NCBI GenBank assembly: GCA_003661365.1
Contig: QMVZ01000113.1
Coordinates: forward strand, 1 to 5,340
Source: Thermoproteota archaeon
GTDB lineage: Archaea; Korarchaeota; Korarchaeia; Korarchaeales; Korarchaeaceae
Direction of reading: 5' to 3'
DNA length: 5,340 bases
The first letter of the stretch is position 1. Every line of letters starts with the position of its first letter. Made by a program: the position numbers and the translations under genes. Under the pieces are notes generated by a model. The model worked only from the letters and a program-made list of their open reading frames with translations, was not told the DNA's origin and did not search any database. Positions 1 through 5,340 of the stretch are shown piece by piece.

Positions 1-722
1 AAAACCTCGACAACATGTAGAACCTCGAAATCTGGTTTTCTATATATACGTGGATATATATACCTATATGTGTAATAACATGCAGCACAAGCCGTCACAA
101 CCCTATCAATACCTTTCTCCTCTATTTTTGCAATGTTACTTTCTGCTACTTTTTTTGCCTTATCAGAAAATCCGTGATCAAAAAGGAGAAGTCCACAGCA
201 TCTTTCCTGCTCGCCGAGAATCGTAAAATCAAGATTAGCTTTACTAAAAATATCTACTGTTGCGTGTCCTATTTCATGTAGTCTAAATGGAATCATACAT
301 CCAACAAGGTAAACATACTCGGCCTTTTCCGGAAACTTAATGCCGTCAGGAATCCATTTCTTCCAGTATTCTGGGCCTTCACCAGTCATCGATCCGCTAC
401 TTACAATGTTTTTGCAAATATTTGTAATGGGCTCCGGAACTTTTCCTTCCTCAACTGCAAGACTTCTAAGGCTTCGAATAACATCTGAAATAGGAATATT
501 CATGGGACAGACTAGTTCACAAGTTTCACAACAAGTACATGTATATAGCTCTTTAACGATCTCACTAATATTTTTCTCTTCGTTTAAAACTAATTGGGCT
601 GCTTTAATTTTACCCCAAGGACCTATGTTTTCGTCTTTGCTTGAAAGATAGAAAGAACATACATCCATACAGACTTTACATTCAGTACAGTAGAAAACTG
701 CATCTTTAATGTTCTCTAACAT
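1..722 (-). CDS. (Fe-S)-binding protein with two 4Fe-4S motifs and a CCG domain, HdrD/GlpC-like (partial, C-terminus outside window)
   Basis: Reading the minus strand from the ATG at 722-720 gives 240 residues with no stop before the window edge, so the C-terminus is missing. Residues 12-22 are C-x2-C-x2-C-x3-C, and residues 62-72 contain CTCCETCELVCP (C62, C65, C68, C72). These are two ferredoxin-type 4Fe-4S sites. After a linker, C142, the C175-C176-G177 triplet and C212-x2-C215 form one CCG (cysteine-rich) domain, spaced C-x32-CC-x35-CxxC. This is the architecture of heterodisulfide-reductase-like subunits, GlpC and related proteins that move electrons between a flavin or quinone partner and a thiol/disulfide or other acceptor. 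No transmembrane segment is visible, so the protein is probably cytoplasmic or peripheral. A GGAGAG ribosome binding site lies 8 nt before the ATG. Codon use (ATT for Ile, AAA for Lys) is more AT-rich than in the plus-strand peptidase gene. The exact partner and substrate cannot be told; a second CCG repeat may follow beyond the window. Confidence 0.9.
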   Translation of the reverse strand, partial: MLENIKDAVFYCTECKVCMDVCSFYLSSKDENIGPWGKIKAAQLVLNEEKNISEIVKELYTCTCCETCELVCPMNIPISDVIRSLRSLAVEEGKVPEPITNICKNIVSSGSMTGEGPEYWKKWIPDGIKFPEKAEYVYLVGCMIPFRLHEIGHATVDIFSKANLDFTILGEQERCCGLLLFDHGFSDKAKKVAESNIAKIEEKGIDRVVTACAACYYTYRYIYPRIYRKPDFEVLHVVEV

Positions 723-730
723 TTGGTACA

Positions 731-736
731 CTCTCC
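731..736 (-). promoter_or_regulatory. Ribosome binding site of the left-edge Fe-S protein gene
   Basis: GGAGAG on the minus strand ends 8 nt before the ATG at 722. It supports that start and implies a transcribed leader, so the transcript must begin inside or beyond the start of the divergent gene at 746. Confidence 0.6.
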
Positions 737-745
737 TAAATTACT

Positions 746-1045
746 ATGGCATCTCTTTATCAAATAGATTTCCAGAACATCTTGGACTCAGCAAACCTTC
801 GAATATTCCCCAAACCTAAAGCTACTCTTGAGGACATATTGAGAGAGATAATAAGGGCAAGGGGAGAGGATCCTGTAAAGTACCTGAAGGAGCAGATAAT
901 GGCTGGAAAGGCCGTGCTTACAGAAGAAGATAAGACAGAGATATACGCTAGAGCAATATGGGAGATGCTACAGAGAGAACAGATGGCCAACGCTTATCTA
1001 ATATCTCCGCCAGCCAAAGAGTTTAATAACGAATATCCCATCTAA
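746..1045 (+). CDS. Small hypothetical protein, 99 aa, charged and mostly helical
   Basis: I do not recognise this protein. It is 99 residues, soluble, without Cys, and has no signal peptide or membrane segment. From about residue 26 to 82 it is rich in Glu, Lys, Arg, Leu and Ile in patterns that suggest amphipathic helices (for example TLEDILREIIRARGEDP and the stretch around EIYARAIWEML). The C-terminal tail (about 84-99) is Pro/Asn-containing and probably unstructured. An in-frame TAA at 737-739 makes the ATG at 746 the first possible ATG. No Shine-Dalgarno sequence is visible, so translation may be leaderless. Codon choice (ATA, AGA/AGG, AAG) resembles the following gene. It ends 13 bp before the metallopeptidase start, so the two are probably co-transcribed. 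The antisense reading frame in this stretch is a shadow. Confidence 0.72.
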   Translation: MASLYQIDFQNILDSANLRIFPKPKATLEDILREIIRARGEDPVKYLKEQIMAGKAVLTEEDKTEIYARAIWEMLQREQMANAYLISPPAKEFNNEYPI

Positions 1046-1058
1046 GCAAGAGCAACAT

Positions 1059-2681
1059 ATGAAGAGGATCTTAGTCGCATTATCTTTGATTTTGCTCGTT
1101 GTAATAGGGAATACCATAACGGTTAAAGCGGAAGAACAAGAGGGAAGTGGATTTACTTATCTCTTTACCGTGCGTGAAGATGGATGGATAGATATCTACG
1201 TTAACTTCACATCAGAAGAGTCTGGACACGCTTGGCTCTTAGTACCTAAATTTCATGAGTATGACAGCAAACTCATTGGAATTTCCAATAGTGCCATTCA
1301 AAATTCCACATACTACTTCTACTATAATTTCACATTTGATTTTAGTTCAGGCGCTTATCTAGAGATAAATTGGAGTTATAGATTCGGCTCTCTTATAGTT
1401 GAGCCTAAGGGTGTCTTCTTTTCTACGGCAATTGGATATTCTCCGGAATATCATGCCGAAATAATCGTAAACATGTCTGCTAGCTATCAAATAGAGAACA
1501 TATTCCTTTCAACTGAAGTAGAGGTCCTAGAAAATGAATTCCGTCAAGAAAAGGTGATAGACAATAGAAGGTTGCTTTTCTTCGACTCTGAGGATTATAG
1601 AGGGCATTTAGTTAGAGTTCTAATATCCTTTGAGGTACCAACTGTTGAATTCATCGAAATATCGGAGGGCAATCTTAAGATAAGGTGTCCAAGCAGATAT
1701 GTCGACGTAGCAGAAAACATAACCTCTGCTTACAGGAAGTTCATTCAAAGAATCATGGATATTACGAATCAGCCAGAGATAAACATAACTTTAGAGCTAT
1801 TCGTCCCTGAAGATGTAGAGGAGTTATACACCCTCGGATACACTCGATTGACCGAGAGGATAAAGGCTGAAGAGAGGTTCGAGCCTCAACGGGTTTACAT
1901 TAACATGATAGTGATTAGGATGCCTGAAGGGACGTTAGAGGAGACTCTTCTGCACGAACTATTCCATCAGTATATGGGTCAAGCAGGACTATCTACTCAG
2001 CTACGTTGGGTTCATGAGGGCCTAGCAAATTATCTAGCCATAGAGATCCTTAAGGAAAAAGGTGTTAAGTTAGGCCTAGATGAGGTGGAGACAGCAAAGC
2101 AAGTGGGAGAACAATTAGAAGACTTTGGTTTCCTAGTTGGATGGAGAGGTGGAGGGCCTCCACCCGATCCCAGACCATACTACGCTGCCAGCCTTTACTT
2201 GATTTACACATTAGGGGAGGAATATGGCGGGATAGGCCTGTTCGATAAGTTCTTCGAGGTTATTACGGAGGAGGGCGTTGAGATAGATTCCATGGACCTC
2301 TTTGTTTTATACCTAAGCCAAGCGGCTGGTGAAGATTTGACCCCAGTTTTCAAGCAATGGGGCTTTGACGTCAGACCTTCCATCGAAACCAGGATGTTTG
2401 AGGTGAAGGCGAGGATTAACAAGGGATTTAGGTATAATCCATTCAACTGGATGGCTGGGATTCAATTAAAGCGTGCTAGAAGCCTCTTTAAAGAGGGTAA
2501 GATAAGCGAAGCTACTAGATGCATCGATGATGCGGAGTTCCTATTGATGTTTGGACCAGTTTTTCTAACCGTTACTGCAGCCGTTTTCATAGGAATTGCC
2601 CTAAATCTCCTATCAAGAAAGTTCAAAAAGGAAAAGGAAGGCATTGGACAGCCTTCTTTAGAGCAGATAGAAAGGGATTAG
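1059..2681 (+). CDS. Secreted, membrane-anchored gluzincin-type zinc metallopeptidase (peptidase MA-like)
   Basis: The 540-residue protein starts with a clear signal peptide: MKR, a hydrophobic core at about 4-22, and possible cleavage after A24. Residues 25-200 look beta-rich and extracellular. The catalytic part follows: HELFH (H299, E300, H303) is the zinc-binding HExxH helix, and WVHEGLANYLA supplies the likely third ligand E320. This WxxEGxAxY context is typical of peptidase MA / M1-like gluzincins. Tyr374/375 in PYYAASLYLIYTL followed by a Gly-containing turn resembles the downstream catalytic helix of that clan, and FKQWGF at 431-436 resembles its end. A helical hairpin (about 468-494) precedes one transmembrane helix (about 497-517) and a Lys-rich tail, giving an outside-facing enzyme with a cytoplasmic C-terminus. 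Seven N-x-S/T sequons lie in the ectodomain (N49, N82, N90, N104, N138, N220, N242). The HExxH-to-Glu gap is 16 residues, against 18 in classical M1 aminopeptidases. Substrate is unknown. No strong ribosome binding site is visible in the 13-bp gap to the upstream gene, so coupled translation is plausible. Confidence 0.85.
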   Translation: MKRILVALSLILLVVIGNTITVKAEEQEGSGFTYLFTVREDGWIDIYVNFTSEESGHAWLLVPKFHEYDSKLIGISNSAIQNSTYYFYYNFTFDFSSGAYLEINWSYRFGSLIVEPKGVFFSTAIGYSPEYHAEIIVNMSASYQIENIFLSTEVEVLENEFRQEKVIDNRRLLFFDSEDYRGHLVRVLISFEVPTVEFIEISEGNLKIRCPSRYVDVAENITSAYRKFIQRIMDITNQPEINITLELFVPEDVEELYTLGYTRLTERIKAEERFEPQRVYINMIVIRMPEGTLEETLLHELFHQYMGQAGLSTQLRWVHEGLANYLAIEILKEKGVKLGLDEVETAKQVGEQLEDFGFLVGWRGGGPPPDPRPYYAASLYLIYTLGEEYGGIGLFDKFFEVITEEGVEIDSMDLFVLYLSQAAGEDLTPVFKQWGFDVRPSIETRMFEVKARINKGFRYNPFNWMAGIQLKRARSLFKEGKISEATRCIDDAEFLLMFGPVFLTVTAAVFIGIALNLLSRKFKKEKEGIGQPSLEQIERD

Positions 2682-2697
2682 CCCCCTGTCTGAGCAC

Positions 2698-5184
2698 CTA
2701 TGGAAAGACCTTACCAATGGACTCTAGCTTCTGCAATATCTCCCACTGCTCATCTACCATCTGCTTAATCTTCTCGATCTCTTGGGTAGTAAGGTCTCTG
2801 AACCTTCCTTGGAGTTTTAGATATTCTTCAACCGGGATTCTCCTTGGTTTCATGGTTATCCGAAGCCTTCCGTTTTCAATCTCATAGAGAGGCCATATGT
2901 AGGAATCTACAGCAAGCTTTCCGACCTTTATCGTCTTATCCATCGGAAATCTCCAACCTGGAGGGCAAGGTGCGAGTATGTGTATGTACTTCGGACCTTC
3001 TATTCTCTTGGCCTTCTCAATCTTGTTTGCTAGATCCAATGGATAACCAATGCTGGCCGTTGCCACATAAGGAGCGCCATGTGATGCCACAATAAAGGGC
3101 ATGTTCTTTTTCATTCCGATCCTCCCTTTAGGAGTCGTTGTTGTCCAAGCACCAAAAGGTGTGGAGCCGGATTTTTGAATGCCTGTGTTCATGTAGGCCT
3201 CGTTGTCGTAGCAGTTACTTATAACAAAGGCACCTTCTGGAACAAAAACATGAGTATCTTTGACAGTAATGTCGTATACATATTTCACTTTTGTTTCAAT
3301 CTTTTTAATGGATTTTATTTCATCTAAGTAAAATTCATCGTTAGTCAGATTTTTCAGTTTCTCCAACAAAGGATCATTCTTGTTAATTGATAATTTTTCT
3401 AAGAGTTCTCTGCATTTGTGTTTAGTTAATCTTCTCCTCTTTTTTATGATCTGCATAAGGTTTGGATCTACTCTTGATGGAACGACATTATATTTAGAAC
3501 AAATTTCGCCTAGAAGATTTGCACACACTTCTGGAGCTAAATCAAACTTTCGACCTCGTGGTTGCCTCTTTAGAATACGTTCAATTATCTCAAATTTTGC
3601 TATCTTCTCTGGATCTCTACTTCGTATGCGTGTTAAAAAGTTCAAAATATCCTTGTTGGAGTATATAATCACATCATATCTCTCTCCTCGAAGCATTGAG
3701 CTAGCAATGCCAAGCCTCTGGAGCATCATCTTTAGTCTTTTGCCCATAAGTTCATTCGTTGTGGAGAGAATTATTCTCACATCTTTTGTATGCTCGTGAT
3801 CAGTGATTGCTACACAACCATCTCCATCAAAAAATCCTTGAATAAACCGTGCTATCAAGTTGTTAGGTAGCTTAAGGATCTCTTTAGGGTCAGATTTAAT
3901 CCCTAAAGCTTCTGATAGTGCCCATATAACTGGATTGGAAATGAGATAATACGTTGCACCACCATCTGTTGCTACAACAGATATCGCTCTTCCCTCGAAG
4001 AGCTTTCTATGTATTTTCCTGAATTCATTCAATAAGTGCTTGTTCTTGCTAACAAAGGCTATTCTATACGATTTAGCATCAAAGCTTCCTTCTGCAGCTA
4101 GAAGACCGAGAAGATAGCAAAGATCCTCATTTAAGGTAGGATTGGATAGTGTCAGTTTCCTTCCACCTTGGATGATCATGGATCTTGCTTTCTTGCAGAT
4201 CTCGTCCCAGCTATATCCCGTATCACCACAGATTTTCCTTAGATCGGACAACAAGATTGATCTAGATCTATCGATTAGCCGCCATGGTCTTATTTCGAGT
4301 TTATTGGCTGCTTCTTTCAAGGAACCATACTTATGCCTTAGTCTCTTTTTCAACTCATTCCTAATATTTTCAGGGACTTGAATTCCGATTCTGTCACCAA
4401 GTACTTCAAAGATGAGATCAAGTATGTATGGTGTGTTTCTTGATTTTACGTTGATCCTTCTAGGAGCATAAAGTCTATCGCCGACTTTGAGTTCCTTAGC
4501 CTGCTTCCACATTGGTCCAATTGGACCATCAATTAGAACTTTGTGCTCTTTAGTTAGAATTAAAGAGGATCCTGAAGACGTGGTTATCTTAATCATTTCT
4601 CTTGGAGCTGATTTTCTCTGTGCATAGACAGCCTTTTTCGGAAGGAACTTTGTACCGTCCCAAGATAAAACATCATTTTCGACAGGAACGCTCTCTACAT
4701 CTTCTTTTTTCTTTTTAAAGCCTCTTAGGAGGGCATTATCCACAAACTCGCTTATTTTTACGACAGATCCGTCTCCTAGAACTATCTCTGTGTCTGGATG
4801 TAGACAAATGTATATGAAATCATGATTCCTTTCAAAAGCTCCAGAGAGAGCCTGTATTCCTATGTCAACGGTGCCTCCATCGCCAGCCCATACAACCACC
4901 TGTACGTCCTTTTTTCCTAGGGCTTTCAACCCCTCCACAGCACCTGATGCAGCAGCTGCAGCAGCCATAAACGCCACGTTGTACACGGGGACATTAAAGG
5001 CGCTTTTCGGATAAGGAGCTTGAATGACGCTCGTGCAACATGCAGGTATGAAGTATATGGTATTTTTGCCCAAAACCTTCGATGCTATCCTAAATGCTAT
5101 TGCCAGACCACATCCCGGACATGCTGCGGAACCAGGTAATAGGTATCTCCCCTCCTTCCTTAGGTCAGTTATCTTTACTACCAT
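2698..5184 (-). CDS. porB: Pyruvate/2-oxoacid:ferredoxin oxidoreductase beta subunit (PorB) precursor containing an intein
   Basis: PorB binds thiamine pyrophosphate and one 4Fe-4S cluster and, with PorA and usually PorG and PorD, converts pyruvate plus CoA to acetyl-CoA and CO2 while reducing ferredoxin. The 828-residue frame consists of an N-extein (1-126), a 531-residue intein (127-657) and a C-extein (658-828). Joining the exteins gives 297 residues, the usual size of archaeal PorB. Visible family signatures are CPGCG (C22, C25), C50 in the ACCTS segment and C740 in APCPPGW as likely cluster ligands, plus GDGGTVD (G101-D102-G103) and, after splicing, CYDNEAYMNTG as the TPP/metal-binding motif. 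Spacings match the known PFOR pattern: 25 residues from C25 to C50, and 107 from the GDG Asp to the last Cys after removing the intein. The start is supported by GGAGGTG 8 nt upstream. porA ends 2 bp before this start. Pyruvate is the likeliest substrate, but a related 2-oxoacid cannot be excluded. Confidence 0.93.
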   Translation of the reverse strand: MVVKITDLRKEGRYLLPGSAACPGCGLAIAFRIASKVLGKNTIYFIPACCTSVIQAPYPKSAFNVPVYNVAFMAAAAAASGAVEGLKALGKKDVQVVVWAGDGGTVDIGIQALSGAFERNHDFIYICLHPDTEIVLGDGSVVKISEFVDNALLRGFKKKKEDVESVPVENDVLSWDGTKFLPKKAVYAQRKSAPREMIKITTSSGSSLILTKEHKVLIDGPIGPMWKQAKELKVGDRLYAPRRINVKSRNTPYILDLIFEVLGDRIGIQVPENIRNELKKRLRHKYGSLKEAANKLEIRPWRLIDRSRSILLSDLRKICGDTGYSWDEICKKARSMIIQGGRKLTLSNPTLNEDLCYLLGLLAAEGSFDAKSYRIAFVSKNKHLLNEFRKIHRKLFEGRAISVVATDGGATYYLISNPVIWALSEALGIKSDPKEILKLPNNLIARFIQGFFDGDGCVAITDHEHTKDVRIILSTTNELMGKRLKMMLQRLGIASSMLRGERYDVIIYSNKDILNFLTRIRSRDPEKIAKFEIIERILKRQPRGRKFDLAPEVCANLLGEICSKYNVVPSRVDPNLMQIIKKRRRLTKHKCRELLEKLSINKNDPLLEKLKNLTNDEFYLDEIKSIKKIETKVKYVYDITVKDTHVFVPEGAFVISNCYDNEAYMNTGIQKSGSTPFGAWTTTTPKGRIGMKKNMPFIVASHGAPYVATASIGYPLDLANKIEKAKRIEGPKYIHILAPCPPGWRFPMDKTIKVGKLAVDSYIWPLYEIENGRLRITMKPRRIPVEEYLKLQGRFRDLTTQEIEKIKQMVDEQWEILQKLESIGKVFP
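3625..4122 (-). other. LAGLIDADG homing endonuclease domain within the intein
   Basis: The first dodecapeptide motif is LCYLLGLLAAEG (355-366, acidic E365) and the second is FIQGFFDGDG (447-456, acidic D455). They lie about 90 residues apart, the usual spacing for a monomeric double-motif enzyme. Block D (KLPNNLI) precedes the second motif, and a block H-like stretch (KRLKMMLQRLGIASS) follows it. Both catalytic acidic residues are present, so the enzyme is predicted active, cutting an intein-less porB allele at the insertion site to allow homing. The 3' limit is approximate. Confidence 0.88.
4171..4362 (-). other. Putative helix-turn-helix DNA-recognition insert in the intein
   Basis: Residues about 275-338 lie between splicing block B and the first LAGLIDADG motif. 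The stretch contains HKYGSLKEAANKLEIRPWRL followed by SILLSDLRKICGDTGYSWDE. This is the pattern (K-Y-G-S-L-x-x-A-A-x-x-L-x-I-x-x-x-x-L, then a second helical pair) of the HTH module seen in some archaeal LAGLIDADG proteins and inteins. It is rich in Lys and Arg. Inference: it adds target-site DNA contacts for the endonuclease. Domain limits are approximate. Confidence 0.6.
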
Positions 5185-5186
5185 CG

Positions 5187-5340
5187 TCAGAACACCTCCT
5201 TCATTTTATACCATTGTACCAGCGGTGTTTTTCCCTCTTTAATCAAGGAAATTCCCTTTGAAACCATGTTTTCAATGTCCAAGATGGTTATGTCCCTTCC
5301 TCCTAGCCCAGTCACATACGAGACAATAGGGATGTCTAGA
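5187..5340 (-). CDS. porA: Pyruvate/2-oxoacid:ferredoxin oxidoreductase alpha subunit (PorA), C-terminal 50 codons (partial, 5' end outside window)
   Basis: The minus-strand frame is open from the right edge to a TGA at 5187-5189 and encodes 50 residues beginning LDIPIVSYVTGLGGRDIT and ending VQWYKMKEVF. The GLGGRD(I/V) segment near the C-terminus is characteristic of PorA-type alpha subunits, whose C-terminal part packs in the complex with PorB. The stop lies 2 bp before the porB ATG, and the porB ribosome binding site is inside its last codons. Together these mark a tight porA-porB operon and translational coupling. Most of the gene, including the pyrimidine-binding part, lies outside the window. 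Confidence 0.88.
   Translation of the reverse strand, partial: LDIPIVSYVTGLGGRDITILDIENMVSKGISLIKEGKTPLVQWYKMKEVF
5193..5199 (-). promoter_or_regulatory. Ribosome binding site of porB
   Basis: GGAGGTG on the minus strand, with 8 nt to the porB ATG. It lies inside the last codons of porA, which points to a single porA-porB transcript. Confidence 0.8.

Larger units (their letters stand above)
3214..4806 (-). other. Intein (531 aa) with LAGLIDADG homing endonuclease, inserted in PorB
   Basis: The boundaries are set by Cys127 (first intein residue, start of block A, CLHPDTEIVLGDGS) and Asn657 followed by extein Cys658 (block G, FVISN then C). Removing this piece restores FIYI-CYDNEAYMNTG exactly as in uninterrupted PorB. 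Block B is LTKEHKV with T211 and H214 (TxxH). Block F is VYDITVKDTHVFV with D638 and H645. The penultimate residue is Ser656, not the common His. Between blocks B and F lie a probable helix-turn-helix insert (about 275-338), a two-motif LAGLIDADG endonuclease, and a basic helical segment (about 540-605). The protein should excise itself by the standard Cys-Asn-Cys pathway and ligate the exteins. GC content is visibly lower than in the exteins. The reading frame is open throughout, so the element appears intact. Confidence 0.95.

Noticed and set aside
1..60. TATATA-rich stretch and repeated AACCTCGA (3-10 and 21-28)
   Set aside because: Both are explained by coding on the minus strand (Tyr/Ile-rich YIYPRIY, and two Glu-Val codon pairs); no array or longer repeat is present.
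340..651. Plus-strand open frame of 103 residues
   Set aside because: It is antisense to the Fe-S/CCG gene, whose opposite-strand frame has complete cysteine motifs; this frame has no recognisable features.
704..711. CTTTAATG as a TATA box for the 746 gene
   Set aside because: It is a weak match inside the Fe-S coding region, with no clear BRE, and cannot be distinguished from ordinary AT-rich coding sequence.
760..990. Minus-strand open frame of 76 residues
   Set aside because: It is a shadow of the 746-1045 gene, with no motif and no plausible ribosome binding site.
2148..2164. Near-perfect inverted repeat GGTGGAGG-G-CCTCCACC inside the peptidase gene
   Set aside because: It encodes GGGPPP, and Gly (GGN) and Pro (CCN) codons are complementary, so the palindrome is explained by the protein sequence. 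A hairpin is possible but not supported as a regulatory element.
2617..2637. T-rich tract on the minus strand as a porB terminator
   Set aside because: The tract is the complement of Lys codons in the peptidase tail and is interrupted, so it is not strong enough to call a terminator.
3380..3799. Plus-strand open frame of 139 residues antisense to the intein
   Set aside because: It is a shadow of the intein reading frame, whose motifs are complete on the minus strand.

Overview
The window looks archaeal. The evidence is a split pyruvate/2-oxoacid:ferredoxin oxidoreductase with separate alpha and beta subunits, a large LAGLIDADG intein inside a catalytic motif, GGAGG-type ribosome binding sites on two genes, weak or absent ribosome binding sites on two others, and frequent AGA/AGG/ATA codons. 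A secreted metallopeptidase with many N-x-S/T sequons and a C-terminal membrane anchor also fits. I cannot place the lineage further; a thermophilic or anaerobic Thermoproteota-like (TACK) archaeon is a guess.

Layout. Positions 1-722 (minus) hold the N-terminal 240 residues of an Fe-S protein that runs off the left edge. It has two ferredoxin-type 4Fe-4S motifs followed by a CCG domain, as in HdrD/GlpC-like electron-transfer proteins. Only 23 bp away, a short unrecognised gene (746-1045, plus) starts in the opposite direction. It is followed after 13 bp by a gene for a signal-peptide-bearing, C-terminally membrane-anchored zinc metallopeptidase of the gluzincin / peptidase MA type (1059-2681, plus). 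That gene converges on the next one with a 16-bp gap.

Positions 2698-5184 (minus) are porB, the thiamine-pyrophosphate-binding beta subunit of the oxidoreductase. It is split in frame by a 531-residue intein (3214-4806), so an 828-residue precursor would yield a 297-residue PorB. The intein sits between the GDG motif and the Asn-containing metal-binding loop of the TPP site. It carries splicing blocks A, B, F and G, an apparent helix-turn-helix insert, and a two-motif LAGLIDADG homing endonuclease. Upstream of porB, 5187-5340 (minus) holds the C-terminal 50 codons of porA.

PorA and PorB would act together (usually with PorG and PorD) in CoA-dependent oxidative decarboxylation of pyruvate or a related 2-oxoacid, passing electrons to ferredoxin. 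The left-edge Fe-S protein is also an electron carrier or redox subunit, but nothing here links it directly to Por. The strongest unusual signal is the intein: its position in the active site, its much lower GC than the flanking exteins, and its penultimate Ser in place of the usual His.
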